Below are positions 45,092 through 57,660 of a stretch of 64,000 nt of DNA, in pieces. The stretch lies in assembly GCA_036365455.1 (NCBI GenBank), contig JAWQUS010000016.1, positions 13,353,001 through 13,417,000 on the forward strand. Direction: 5' to 3'. This DNA is from Macrosoma leucophasiata. Taxonomy: Eukaryota; Arthropoda; Insecta; Lepidoptera; Hedylidae. The translations under genes and the position numbers were made by a program. The stretch's first letter is position 1, and every line of letters starts with the position of its first letter. Under the pieces are notes generated by a model that saw only the letters and a program-made list of their open reading frames with translations, did no database searches and was not told the origin of the DNA.

Positions 45092-47750
45092 ATGTTACTA
45101 CAACATTTATTGGAACATTTATTTCTTGAAGTTATTCTTTCCCATACTAAAGTTCTTCTCGGTGTTTATTACAGTCCATCTATCAACATTGATTATTTTT
45201 CTTCCTTTGAGTTAGTGCTTGAGGAGCTCTTGCCTCGGTACAACCATACTATTATTATGGGAGATTTTAATACATGCTTGTTAAAAAACGACAGCAGGTC
45301 CACTCGCTTTAAAACTATTGTCAATTCTTCTAACTTGCATGTTCTCCCTCTGTCTGCTACCCATTTTTTTCCGAATTGCACACCATCTCTTCTTGATCTG
45401 CTAATAGTCTCTTCTAGTGACCATGTTGGTAAATATGATCACTTTAAGTGATAAGGCCGCCTTTTGTGCATATTTTTAATTTTGTCTTGTTTATTATTTG
45501 TCCTAAAGTGTACAATAAAGAGAGTATAAAGAGTATGATCAGTGTTCCGCCGATGCTTTTTCATATCATGACCTGTTATATATGTCGTATAAGATCCGTG
45601 CACCTAAAGCAAAGGCGAAAATTCTCCTGTTACGCAACTTTAGTGGTTTGGACGTCGATAAACTTCGCGAGGATGCATCGAAAATTGACTGGTCGGTAAT
45701 GGACAGCGTGAACAATGTCACTGAAAAAGTCAACCTGTTTAATTCTCATAACACGCAGTTATTTGACGTACATGCCCCTATAAGACCGGTGCGAGTTCGA
45801 CATCTTCCTGCTCCTTGGCTAACAGATGATATTAGAGCATTAATTCATCAAAAGAATAATGCAAAGAGAAAATTTAAATTAAATCCGAATAATATTAATC
45901 GCGACAAATATGTATTGGTTAGGAACCGTTGCAATAAGGTGTGTAGAGATGCACAACGACGCCACATTCACAAATCTGTCTCTAATGGGGACCCAACGAA
46001 GGTCTGGAGATTTCTTAAGTCGCTAGGAGTTGGGAAATTGAGTAACAATTCTTCTTTTCTTCTTTCTAATAATGTCGATCTAGATTTACTCAATGTGCAT
46101 TTTTCTTCGTCTCCTTGTATTAGTAATACAATAAAAACCAATACTATAAATCTCCTTTCTAATTCTCCAACTCCTGATACTCCAATATTTTACTTCGATC
46201 AATTCTCTGCTCGTGATGTTAAGAGAAACATACTTGCCATTGACTCTGATGCTGTAGGCAGCGACAATATAAGTCGTAAGATGATCTTTCCACTGATTGA
46301 CACCCTTACCCCTATCATCACTTCCATCCTCAATTATTCCATTTAGCAGATCATTTCCAGCCTCATGGAAGGACGCACATATTATACCATTGCCTAAAAA
46401 ATCTAATCCCAAAACCTTTTCAGATTACCGCCCTATTTCCATCTTACCATTCCTCTCAAAAATACTTGAAAGCCTTGTCCATCAACAAATTAATTCCTTT
46501 CTGTCCAAGTATCATCTCTTAAATCCTTACCAATCTGGTTTTCGTCAGGGTCACAGCACAACTACGGTTCTTGTCAAAATAACTGAAGACAGGTGGGGTA
46601 TGGAGAAACAACAGCTGACTGTGCTCACCCTAATGGACTTTAGCAATGCGTTTACTACTGTAGATTTTGACATCTCATTAGCGATCCTTCTTTCTCTTGA
46701 CATATCTCCGACAGTAATTGAATGGTTTCATAGTTACTTGTTTGGTCGCCGGCACCGTGTTAAAGCTGACGATACCTTCTCCAACTGGTGCAATGTCACT
46801 GCCGGTGTACCACAAGGTGGCATGTTGTCTCCCTTTCTTTTTTCCATCTTTATCAATTCTATCACGCATAATTTATCTTCTCTCTACCACCTTTATGCTG
46901 ACGATCTACAGATTTATTATCAATCTAACGTTAATGACTTACCTTTGGCCATCAAGGCTGTCAATGATGATCTCGTAACAATTTCCAAATGGTGTCAAGG
47001 TTTTGGCTTGCAGGTCAATCCTGGTAAAAGCCAGGCAATCATCATTGGCAGCTCTCGTTTTATTTCCAAAATTGATTATGCTAATTTACCACCCATACAG
47101 TTTGAAGGTGCTACTATTAATTATGCAAATGAAGTACGTAATTTGGGAATAATCCTTGACCGCACAATGTCATGGGCTCCACAAATTAGCGAGGTAAGCA
47201 GGAAGATGTTTGCGGCTTTTGGTTCGTTAAGAAGACTGTAGTATTTCTTACCCTCTGCCACTAAGGTTGCGCTAACTAGATCTATTCTTTTCCCCATTTT
47301 AGATTACGCTGACATATGATATCTTGACCTCACACAAGAGCAACTAAATAAACTTGAGCGCCTTCAAAATCTTTGTATCCGGTTCGTATTTGGTCTACGA
47401 AAATACGACCATGTTTCAGAATTTCGCGAACAACTCAAGTGGTTACCAATCCGCCTCCGCAGGAATGCACATATTCTTTCGTTTCTTTACTGTCTACTAT
47501 TTCATCCACAGACCCCACCTTATCTTAAAGAACGTTTCCATTGGCTCGGCCTAACCCATCCTCTCTACCTTCGCTCTTCCGTAAATCTTATTCTTAAAAT
47601 TCCTTTACATAGTTCATCTTTTGTGTCAAACTCCTTTACTGTAGAATCCACACGTCTATGGAATTCCTTACCTACCCTTAAATATTCGACAAGCCCAAAC
47701 TCTTGAGACGTTTAAAAATCGCCTAAAATGTTTTTACTACACAATAAATT
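45092..47750 (+). pseudogene. broken LINE ORF2 (endonuclease and reverse transcriptase)
   Basis: Endonuclease remnant: LGVYYSP, IIMGDFN and LLDLLIVS (45092-45446). After the inserted 92 bp the linker resumes (45582-46346). Reverse transcriptase (46355-47241) shows DYRPISILPFLSKILE, YQSGFRQGHSTTT, LMDFSNAF, VPQGGMLSPFLFSIFIN and LYADDLQIYY; YADD is the catalytic box. Lesions: the 100-bp shift at 45442-45541, a frameshift near 46340, and stops at about 47239 and 47317. The C-terminal region stays readable to about 47710 (LERLQNLCIRFVFG). Confidence 0.85.
45442..45541 (+). mobile_element. 92-bp LINE tail inserted in the LINE, with 8-bp target duplication
   Basis: The segment gataaggccgccttttgtgc ... 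gtgtacaataaagag resembles the 3' UTR of the surrounding LINE (48089-48141 region). It is bounded by tatgatca at 45434-45441 and 45534-45541. Removing exactly 100 bp restores the open frame (GKYDQCSADAF). It is therefore an extremely 5'-truncated insertion of a related LINE. Confidence 0.85.
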
Positions 47751-48162
47751 TGAAGTTTTTGTCAAGTCTTGTAGATATGCACTCATATATAATGCTTTAT
47801 TTATTTGGAATTATTATTATTTTATGTATTATTGTATATATTATTATGTTATTCTATATATTATTTAGTACCTGTATTTATTTAATTATAGTAAATATTT
47901 TATGATATATGGTATTGATATTGTTATGTGTCTATTTATGTGTAAATCTTTATTATTATTATTATTATTTATTTACTGTTCTATATTTTGATCTGTACAC
48001 CCCTAACCTACTCTTTTACATCTTTTCCTCTACCCAAAGGTTGTCTGGTAGAGATCGCTCATCTAGCGATAAGGCCGCCTCTTGTATACTTTGTAACTCT
48101 ATTGTGTATTTCTTTGTATTCTTTACTGGTGTACAATAAAGTGTATTGTTGTTGTTGTTGTT

Positions 48163-50640
48163 ACTGTGAAAGTGTGGTAAAATGACTTCTGGAAACTGGA
48201 ACCGTGCTACCATGGTCAATAGTATTGCATTGATTTTTTTACAAAAAGAATTCCGATATATTAAGAAATCGCTATAAAACCACTGTCAGAGAATATATAA
48301 TAATACTATATAGGTATGTAATAAACTGTATTAAAATGTCGAAGGCCCTGTTATGGACCTAATCTATCATTCATCTTGAGTTATCAGTGTAGTACCTAGT
48401 TTAAATAGCTCTTTAGTTGAAGTGTCTGATGTATATAATTTAAATAGGTATGTCGATGAATTAGTGAGTTATACGTAAACAAGTTTTATGTAAAAAAAGT
48501 CTCTATAAGGCATATGTAAAATGTTGTAGGTATATCGTATAGGATTTTAAAACCTAATAAACACCTAGACGCAGAAATTACGTAAAATATCGATTAGATT
48601 TTTAACGTTAAAATCTGGAGATACCTATACCGAACATAAAATGTGAGACATATTTTTTTACGATGGTCCATTGTATCACAGTATTAAATCGTAAGTAACA
48701 ATCGTATACAAATATTGCAACAATTCATGTCACAACAATAGCTGAAGTAGCCGATTGTCCTTCGTTTTGCTTTCAGAAACACTGGATAGCGCAAGGTTAG
48801 TGTATTGACCCTGATTTGGATTAACAAAGTATTATTAAATTAATTTACTAGCGGAATTTTAGGTAGGTGCGTAATAATACCTAGGGTGTTATTTGATAGT
48901 ATTTAGTAATGTTTCGGTTACATTAAATTAAAGTGACCTGTAAAATGACCTGAGTTACTGTTACGGAGATTTATAATACATTAGATTTAACATATAGCAA
49001 CCTTACCTTAGATTCCTTGATACATTTTGCACTTAAAAATGGAAATGTAAGCTGAGTTTGTGTTTTGTTTAATTTGATTATATGACAACGAGTATGAAGA
49101 AATCAGAAAATGTACCTATTAGCGGATTCGCAATAAGAGGCATTGGTAATCATGGTATAGCATATAAAAAAAATAATCGAGGGAAATCACCCGCGGCACT
49201 CTTCTTATATTTACAATAATTAGGTATAAATGCGCCGTGGATGCATGAAGAAGTGTTAATAGAAGAAATAATATGTTAATATAAAAGGACAAAGAATTAT
49301 TTTCATAAACTCGCTAATTATTATTTCTTCGCAAGCTGCTGTTATAATATTATTAAGTTTACATAACACATCCGTGTTTATACCATAATTTGCTTTCTCA
49401 GAACGACGCTTAAGAACACAGTAGTATTTACCAAGTGACGAAAACATACCTCACAATTTAAAAATAAAATTATTATAAAAACGAACACATTATATTTCGG
49501 GAAATCTATAGTTTTGCGTGGATGTTACCCGTTAACGTCATCAATGTATAGGTAAATTAGGTAATAGGTAATCACTAGGGGAATGTTATCACGATTCCGT
49601 ATTTGGAAGATTAAAACCGATCTCAAACCACGGCTTTATAAAAACAATAAACTAGGCACGCTATTTCAATTTCACACATAACACATAATTTTGTTTAGAG
49701 AAATGTATCAAAAATCGGGCGATAGAACTGAATATGGGAACGAATAAATTATGTTCATAGTAATATTATTGTTCGATTTCGATGCCTCTCCCTAACACTT
49801 AACGGCCTAGAAAAATGACTAATTTGCCTGTATTATTATGAACAGACCGACCAATGAAACCTTGAGACGGACAATATAGACATATCTTAATATTTTTTCT
49901 GACGGGAGTTGTATTAATTTTTACTTTGATATAAGCTCTGCCGCTCCGTCTGCAACTCCTCTGATTATCTGGCCTGAATCTTAATAGGTGGACACTAGGA
50001 ATTTTAAAACACAAATGTCCTTTACAACTATAAATACCTGCATAACGAAAAACCGGAAGAAATTCGGCACTCTGCATGGTCCATATTTAAGTGTTATCTA
50101 TTTGTTAAAGAGGTTGTGTTTTCTTGGGGCTAGATTGTAATAATAGATTGCATGTGACGGTCGTTAAAACCTATGTTATTATTTTTTGACGTAAATAAAA
50201 TAAAACTTGCAGGTATGCATAAATCCAATAAATAGAACAAAACACTTAATTTCCAACAACTACCTAGCTTCTTCTTTATGTTCATTACCCTTATACTTCA
50301 TGATATTTGATATGAGGCCTTCATATCAGACATAAGTAGAAGTACACCAGTAAGTGTGGACTATTGTTGTTATTATTTTCATTATCACAGCAAGCTCAAT
50401 ATTGATTTGTTTTGGTGAACCATTGTGATCACACATTGTAGATATAAGAATGCAGTCCTTCGTGATTATTTCAGCATTTTCAGCGCTAATATTTGTGAAT
50501 TTTGATCATTTCTAATCCCGTGCGAGCAATGAAAAGATTTAATGTAGTTAAAAAAAAATATATAATAGATATTTAAGTACTCAAAAATATAGGTCCAATA
50601 GCTATAAATTCTTTATTGTCAACAGTAAACTAACTATTGT
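48163..50640. other. AT-rich region, no convincing gene
   Basis: No repeat family of this window and no spliced gene was recognised. One minus-strand open frame (50077-49799, 92 aa) stands out slightly and is listed separately. Confidence 0.4.
49799..50077 (-). CDS. uncharacterised 92-aa open frame
   Basis: ATG to TAA frame starting MQSAEFLPVFRYAG, with Cys pairs (YSCKGHLC, CLYC) and a basic middle (RSCRRSGR). Base composition is a little richer than its flanks. No signal peptide, no known domain and no splice signals considered. It could be a small gene or an old mobile-element scrap. Confidence 0.2.
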   Translation of the reverse strand: MQSAEFLPVFRYAGIYSCKGHLCFKIPSVHLLRFRPDNQRSCRRSGRAYIKVKINTTPVRKNIKICLYCPSQGFIGRSVHNNTGKLVIFLGR

Positions 50641-50642
50641 TT

Positions 50643-50708
50643 TTAGTGGTAGTAGAGCTCCTGTGATGAGCCTCGCGGACGGAGGCACCACCGCATTCCT
50701 TGTTTAAC
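50643..50708 (+). repeat. family A fragment, copy 9 (head only)
   Basis: Reads agtggtagtagagctcctgt and ggaggcaccaccgcattcct, then ends. It is followed by an inverted pair, cacttcatgacataa-type arms at about 50710-50745. Confidence 0.45.
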
Positions 50709-51479
50709 ACTTCATGACAATAAAATGTGTTTATGTCATGAAGTGTCTTTCATCCTGCGCAATTTACGAGCGATATTAGTTCAAATATTTTGATCTTCGG
50801 GTATTAGTCACATCTGGAATTTCCATAATAAAATAAACATGTACCTACCTAATCTTTGTTTGTTCAAAATTGTCAATCTCGTTAAGATCATTGCCGATTG
50901 TTTTGAAATTTTGACACAACGCTGTGTCAGATAGGTACTCAACAAGGTTTTACATCGAAGGATGCTGCTACTGGTTGCTAAGTTTGGTAAGGGTTTTTGT
51001 ATTTCACTAACATGTTTTTGTCATAGTACTATTTATTTTTCGCAATAACACATGCGAGTGAACTTTAGAAATGAAAGAAAAGAATAATTTGACTTCGGGC
51101 AGGATGTTTTTGTCACATTTAGGTCGCCAGCAGTGCTTAGCAGTAAAGTTAGTTGTAGATCTTTTTAAACAGAAAGCTTAATTACTAACGACCGCAGACG
51201 TAATAAAAAGTAATTTATACAGCGAGCATTTCATGTATATGTATGTATGGATAGAGACGGCTGCCTTGGGTCGCCGGATGGGATAAGGAAAATCCGACCA
51301 GTGAAAGGAGTGCCTAATGAGAAAATGAGGGTAGCATATCAAGGCGAACTGGGTACAGATGAATTAAGTAATACAGGCTTCATTATCGCACATTGTCATA
51401 GCAAAAGTTCATGTACGTTTTATGTTTGATTTGATCATAATAATTGTTTTGTTTTATGGGTACACCTGCTATTTGAACT

Positions 51480-51675
51480 ATTGAAGGCATCGGACGTGTC
51501 TACTCCACCGCCCATTAGTGGAGGAGAATTCTTCGAATAGTGGACTCAGGCGACCGAACAATGACGGTCAAACCATTTCTGTAGGGCGTAATAGAAAATA
51601 CAGTAACGTGGGATAGGCATCAGCGTCCAACGATAAAACTACTTACTACCACTGCGATCGCCAATCCTGTACAGG
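51480..51675 (+). repeat. family C repeat, copy 1
   Basis: Shares ggaggagaattcttc, gggcgtaatagaaaatacag, taacgtggga and gccaatcctgtacagg with the inverted copy at 55075-55265. It is interrupted at its right end by MITE D, whose target duplication (tgtacag) lies in this sequence. Confidence 0.6.
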
Positions 51676-51966
51676 CATAGAGCAACACCGGAGGGGAGTA
51701 GCCATATGCAGGCTTTCCCCTTTGTCAAAGTACAAGCCCAAATGGGCCTACCTGTAGCCTAGATGTTTAAATGTGTGCGTGAAATTGTTTCTGTATTTTG
51801 TTAAAGTCAAGGTGTGAGTTTCGTAGTAATAGACGATTTTTGTAGTGTGGTTGTGTCTCGCACGCATTTCCCCCCGCAAAAAATGACAAACTGTTTTGCA
51901 TCGGTAATAAACGCTATGGCTACTTCCCTCCAGTCCGCCGCGGCCGGTGGCCCGTGTTGCTCTATG
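51676..51966. mobile_element. hAT-type MITE D, copy 2 (inverted)
   Basis: Same CATAGAGCAACAC / GTGTTGCTCTATG ends as 34357-34649 and 8-bp target copies tgtacagg / tgtacaga (51668-51675, 51967-51974). Interior near-identical to copy 1 in reverse orientation. Confidence 0.85.
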
Positions 51967-52238
51967 TGTACAGATATAAAATGAGAAAAATTTCTTGTTT
52001 TATACTTTTTAGAGCGTGGTTTTTAGTCGTCGGGTTTTAGTTTTTGAACTTATTATTATTTTTATACGACAATAACAAACAACACATCTTAAATATTTTG
52101 TAAACTAACTCAGAGGCCATAAAATACAGAAGTCGCTCAGTGAAGTGGTAATTATTAGAACATAAGTTAATGTAAGGAGTAAAATGTAATCTACCTACAT
52201 TTCAACACAAGTAAATAAATGCCAATAATGTGTACTAT

Positions 52239-52540
52239 TGGGTTGCACCACAACTTTGTTTAAGTTAAAGCTATTGTAACATTTAACACCCTTTTCTAAC
52301 TCAAAGAAATCTGTTAAGTTCCGGTCAGGTGGTAATATACGGGCCTTTAATTTCCGGCATAGAGGCATAACACCTTAGGCCTCAGAAGTGGTAACGCATC
52401 TGCATTTTGACCTCGGTCTTTGTGTTAGTGTCTGTAGGCTGAAGTCATCACTTAACATCAATGTGAACTGCATGCTTGTTTGCCACTTCCATTACATAAA
52501 AAAAAAGCTTTATCTTTAACAAAAGTCGTGGCGCAACCCA
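52239..52540. mobile_element. MITE with tgggttgcaccac ends, split by family A
   Basis: Left end tgggttgcaccacaactttg and right end (minus strand) tgggttgcgccacgactttt are inverted copies. The interior gtaacatttaacaccctttt resembles the foldback MITE at 11469. A 5'-truncated family A copy (52318-52503) has inserted in the middle. Confidence 0.7.
52318..52503 (+). repeat. family A short retroelement, copy 10 (5'-truncated)
   Basis: Begins abruptly at gttccggtcaggtggtaata and runs to ttccattacataaaaaaaaa. 5' truncation with an intact A-tail fits target-primed reverse transcription. Confidence 0.75.
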
Positions 52541-52904
52541 GGCTAAGATGATTTTTGTAGACATGTCCCTTTCGTTGTTTTTGTTGTTGCATTGATTGTA
52601 CATACGCATATGTTCGTCTTGTTATGACGTACCTACGTCATAACTGGAGATCTTGGACGGAATCGATAACTTATTTGATATTGATGATTACATACTGCGT
52701 CAGATAGTAAACGACTTCATTCAATACATTGTCGTGGGTGTGCCTAATGAAATTCAATGTCACGGTTGCTGAAATATTTTTGTCGTACGATCCAATTAAG
52801 GGTACGACGACGTTGACGTTGACGCAATGCTTTCTCATTAGACATAATTTATGGCAATTTTATCGTTATTGGTTGTAGGTAGCTTGAGCTTGAGTTTCAT
52901 AGAG

Positions 52905-53960
52905 TAGGCGCCACGCCAATGCTCGAGCGCCACACTAAAAGTGATAAGAAAATAAAAAAACTGAGCAAACTAGCAAGGTATAAGTTATATCTTTTCAAAA
53001 TAGTGTTAATTTACATCAATAGGTACATCGCTGCATTCAGTGGAACCACCGAGAAAAGCACTTTGCCCACTCGTCCTGAGGGGTCTCTTCGACGGCATTT
53101 TGAAACGCAGCCACCGCTTCCTCTGCGCCTATAAAACGTTTCCGTCGAAGTTTTTACTTTTTTTATTCGGGAATAAATAAAAATCGCGAGGTGCGAGGTC
53201 GGGGCTATACGGCGGGCAACCCAGTAATTCCACGTCTAACGTAACGTCACCAAATAGTCGGTCGTTCGCCTGGCGGTGTGCGACGAGGCGTTGTCGTGGT
53301 GAAGGAGGATCCTACTGCGAGGTCGTTTCTCCCCAACTTTTTCCAAGACAGAGAGGAAAACAATTGGTAGTGTATCACTCTGTAGTAACTGATTTTTGAT
53401 CCTCTAAAACAATTATCGCGTTATGACCGCTCCTTCCAAAAACGATACCACCATCTGTTTTCTCACGCTTCGACCTCTCTTCAATTTAGTTGGCAACTCC
53501 TCGGAAGGAAACACCCACTGAGCAGACTGTCTTTTGGTTTCCGGATCATAACAGTAAATCCAGCTTTCGTCACCCGTAACTATATCGAACACAGCATTTG
53601 AGTCACCTCCTTTAAATCTTTGAACCATTTCACGTCACCAATCAACACGACGGAGTTTTTGGGCCACGGTCAAAATATGGGGTATGCAGCGGGCACAAAG
53701 CTTCCTGACCGCTAAATGTTCATAGAGGATTTTGTGCACTTGCGGCATACCGATACCTAAGCTTGACCGAATTTGCTGATGCGTTAAATGACGTCGAAAG
53801 TAATAAAAAATCATTGAACGAAAACTTTCTCGCGTTAAATTCATGCTGACGTGGCAATTTGAAAATTGACTGTGACGCACAACAGTTGTGCGTCTTTAGG
53901 GAAGGCTTTGGCCTACAGGGAACTTCTTTCAGCTGGAGTGATGAATCTGGATTAGACATG
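52905..53960 (-). pseudogene. second mariner-type transposase, broken
   Basis: Minus-strand fragments in order: an HTH region (FRRHLTHQQIRSSLGI), TGDESWIYCYDPETKRQ (first Asp), HHDNASSHTARRT (second), PPYSPDLAPRDFYLF (third, D34D spacing), then a readable C-terminal tail (RFIGAEEAVAAF, WAKCFSRWFH). Frames change at least twice and stops interrupt. The first 40 or so residues and both terminal inverted repeats were not found. It belongs to a different mariner lineage from the copy at 9698. Confidence 0.82.
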
Positions 53961-55070
53961 GATGGTTTTGCAGGCGTGGAGAAAGCTTCCTCCTTGGAAC
54001 CACTACTGTAGGTAGGTACTTTGCAAATTTTAATTCGAGGATTTCTTTGTAAATGTAAACCTAGGTAAATATTATGAACAATGCAACTTCACTCACATAA
54101 AATAGATCTCTATTGATGCACATTTATTTATACATCGTTTCATATTTAATGAGGTTTGCGGTTCCTTCCTGTATAGAGTAAAATGTTGGTTTTCCGTAAA
54201 TATTTTTCACATTGTTGTCTATAAGTAAAAACCTGCTAACGTTTTTAGAATAACCTGTCTTATTACGTGTGGTTGTTTAGTAAAAATCTATATGTTTAAC
54301 GCAGATGTTGGGCTTACAAGTGAAACTGGAGAATGTAGGTAGTACCTAGTACCTACATACAATAAAATAGTGATGGGGTGACACGAAGTGATTTGCGAAT
54401 GAACTTTTTATTGCGAAATACCACACTATAAGTAATACAAATAAATATAATAATTAAATACATGTAGAGTCTGTACTAGTCGGTAGTAGGTACCGTATTC
54501 ATGGAAGTACCTAGGATATCTGTGGCTTCTTATAAAGATTGTAAACTGATTCTAATATGCTGACCACTATGTATGTTGTCATATTCCGGAACCCTTTCAG
54601 GAAACAACGGTAACAAAATGGTGTAATCAAATCATACGAGGCAACTAACCGATAGACATTTACATGATCAATTTATATTATAATGTAATAACAACTGATG
54701 AAACATACCTGGCGAATGAGAAGAAATAATGTAATTATGTATTTACTTCCGTTCAGGAAACGTAATACTAGTAATTACTTAAGATTTTAATAGATTTTAA
54801 TTAGTTTATTATCGTTAATATCGTTCTCCTGGGTTAATATTTTTTGAGGTCAATTTATCGTGGTGAGTTTTTTGTGTGTGACGGAAATACAGTGGCGCAA
54901 GCAACTCACATAATAACGACACCTGAATAGCACCTGAGGGATAGTTTAGGCCACAAACAAGTGGCAACGCATCTATTGAAATCTCTGATTTAAAGCTCAA
55001 CCCATCTTTTGAGCCGGCAGAATACTGGACAAAATTCTACCTATTAAACGGATATGCCATAAGCGCCACG
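53961..55070. other. AT-rich region without a recognised feature
   Basis: No splice-consistent coding sequence, RNA gene or repeat of this window was recognised. Confidence 0.35.
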
Positions 55071-55074
55071 CTTG

Positions 55075-55265
55075 GCGTTTGCCTGTACAGGATTGGCCAC
55101 GGATTGGCGACAGCACGCAGCGGCAGTAGTTTTATCGTGGGATGCTGCTGCTTAACCCACGTTACTGTATTTACTATTACGCCCCGCCAGGAATAGTTCG
55201 ACCGCCATTGTTCAGTCGACTGAGTGCACTATTGGAAGAATTCTCCTCCTTTTTGCTTTGTTGTA
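55075..55265 (-). repeat. family C repeat, copy 2
   Basis: The reverse complement of this stretch parallels 51480-51675 (gccaatcctgtacagg, cccacgataaaactac, acagtaacgtggg). The overlapping open frames on both strands are not considered genes. Confidence 0.55.
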
Positions 55266-56117
55266 GTCGGACTAGTCGGGTAACAATCATAATCCTTTTT
55301 GCTTCGCCGTGGTCGGGTAAGAAGATAGGTGATTCCACAACTATTATTAGTTTTTGAGATAAAGTGAAAAATAAAATAACGTGAATGACTTTCAACACTC
55401 TTAATATCTATTTAGAAATGCGTCCGATAATTAAAGGTAGGTAGGTAGTATATCCGGAAAGACATATCAATGGACTGTATTTTTGGTAAATACAAGTAGG
55501 TATACCTGCTTATACTACAAAAGCACACCTGTGTTGTGAAGACATGTTATTTTTACTTCGATTTTCTCATTAATAAATTAGTCCCGCGTGTATAAATGTA
55601 AATGACTTCAATTGTATCGCAGATGTTATGTTATGTATATTTTTATTGTGAATTAAGCTAGGAAGTTCACTTTTCTTTTACAATTTATTGTTAGATATTC
55701 TATTTTTAATATTCGTTACCATATTATAAATACTTGATTGAACGATTAAACGACAATGATTTACAACGCAGATTTCAAACCACGTAGTTTTTATTACATG
55801 TTATTAGATAGATACCTGTCTTGGGGTAGGCTCAGAAATATCATCTCTAAATATCCGTCACAGTAGGTAAAGTAACATTTATTAACGCTATTTAGTAGGT
55901 CTATACGTGAAACGTGTAATAGGGTATCTAAATTGATTTAGGTACCTATATTATAATACAATTAAAATTAATTAAACTTTAGGAAAATCACCCATTTGTT
56001 TTTAGATATTAGGTACAGGTACCTACTCTAATACTACTCAAAGTTGCTATTGACTTTCATCAAAAGAACATAAATTTTATCAGAGACTACCTATGATATG
56101 AGAATTATAGAAAAGCT

Positions 56118-56589
56118 AGCTGTTGCCCGCGGCTTCGCTCGCGTGGATCTCGTTTTATAAATAATTTAAATTTTACAATCCCATGGAAATGTCCTAATCA
56201 AGTTTCCCGTCGCGTACCTATATGTGGAGTTCTTAATCACGTCTATAACTTAGAAATCTCTATTTAATTTTAACCCCTTATATTTGAAAGTTTAGGGGTG
56301 ATTGTGGCAAAATACTGAAGCACGTACCTATTTTTTTATACAGAAAGACTGGAACATCACTTTTCAAGTCTCTAACTTAGAAACTACCAAAATTCCAACG
56401 CAAAAATAACCTCAATTCCATACAAACAGTACCCCTCCATTTTGCTGCTTTAGGGGGAAATTTTGTCCATTTCACTTAAACAGATCATTTTTACAATTCC
56501 TAATCATGAGCCTGTATACCAATTTTTATACTGTTTAGTTCAGGAATGAGAAACTTTCCATAAAAAAATTACCACTTCATTTTCCCCCA
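56118..56589 (+). repeat. family E interspersed repeat, left part
   Basis: Opens tagctgttgcccgcggcttc, a typical lepidopteran repeat head, and continues with statements such as taacccctta and accacttcattttccccc. It appears split by the LINE fragment at 56590-57660 and resumes at 57660. Confidence 0.5.
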
Positions 56590-57660
56590 AGATGTTCTAT
56601 GGCAGCCGTCGGTCAAATACCTTGGGTGTACCATCGACAGAGCGCTGCGCATGGTGCCCACCGTGGATAATGCGGGGCGCCAGGCGGCGGCTGCTCGAGC
56701 GATGCTACGTCCGGTACTGCAGTCGAGGCTGCCGTTGAGCACCAAGCTGCGGATCTACAACACCTACATTCGAACTAGGTTGACGTACGCTGCACCAGCG
56801 TGGTACGCCTTGTGCTCCACTACGCAGCGACGTCGCCTACAGGTACAGCAAAACGTGTGTCTACGCTTGATAACCAACGCGGGGAGGTACGTCAGAAATG
56901 ACGTCATCTCACGGGACCTGCGTGTAGAATCCGTGCAGGAGTTCGTGGTCCGTCTCGCGCGCGGTATGTACTATCGTGCGGAAAATGGACCTCACAGACA
57001 CCTCCACGGATTTGCCCCGCTACATAGCAGGCCGCCTGACGGGAGGGCACTCCCGCGCGAAATCCTCTCCGTGGTATCAACCCGGACACCCCGGGACGCC
57101 GACGTATGTCCGAGCCCCGATCCCGAATCGTGATCCGATACGTTAGTGAGCTCCAACCTCGGCCGGGCTCGCCATTAGATGCAGAGCTCTGTGACGATAT
57201 CACGTAACCTTCCAGACCCGGGTTCGATTCCCGGACGTGGGGGCTTTCATCGGGGATGCGGTCGCGGGTCCGACTACGGTCCAGGCAACGACCGCGCAAT
57301 ATCTGCGGGCGTTGCCACTGGAGTGGTGGATGCTCGCCCCTGTTGGCTTCCCAAAACTCGACGCTGGGCGACGGAAGCCGCCGCAGCGACGTGACTTCGC
57401 GCCGTGACGACACCCCCGCCGCCGCAATACCAACCGCCGCGGCACCGCTGGCACCACCACACTTGGGAGGCGCCTACTCCGTCGCTGCGCCGTAATCGGC
57501 GACGCGGCGCTCATCACTGCGCCACCCAGACAAGACGCCGCTCTCATTACTATGGGAGCAGAAGATGCCGAGGCAAAGGGGCACGTGCCTCGAAGCCTAT
57601 ACCGAGACGCGCGCTAGCGCGCGCGACGAATCAACGACGGCCTATTTTTGAATTTCGAGC
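56590..57660 (+). mobile_element. GC-rich Jockey-type LINE fragment
   Basis: Decodes from about 56600 to a reverse-transcriptase C-terminal region: VKYLGCTIDRALR, LPLSTKLRIYNTYIRTRLTYAAPAW and RRLQVQQNVCLRLITNA, closing near 57133. The remainder to about 57660 is a GC-rich 3' UTR with no coding sequence of note. Its composition is far richer in G+C than the flanks. The several long open frames on both strands of 57179-57664 follow from that composition. 5'-truncated and dead. Confidence 0.75.

Larger units (their letters stand above)
45070..48162 (+). mobile_element. non-LTR retrotransposon (Jockey/CR1-type), 5'-truncated and inactive
   Basis: Begins inside the endonuclease domain and ends in a tail gtgtacaataaagtg followed by (TTG)n at 48147-48162. 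The 3' UTR has gataaggccgcctcttgta. It is coding on the plus strand but broken by a nested insertion, a frameshift and stops. The 5' truncation is typical of incomplete reverse transcription. Target duplication was not found. Confidence 0.85.

Noticed and set aside
57219..57241. ccgggttcgattcccgg, resembling a tRNA T arm and B box
   Set aside because: No acceptor stem, D arm or anticodon arm pairs around it. It sits in the 3' region of the LINE fragment and is a B-box-like motif only.
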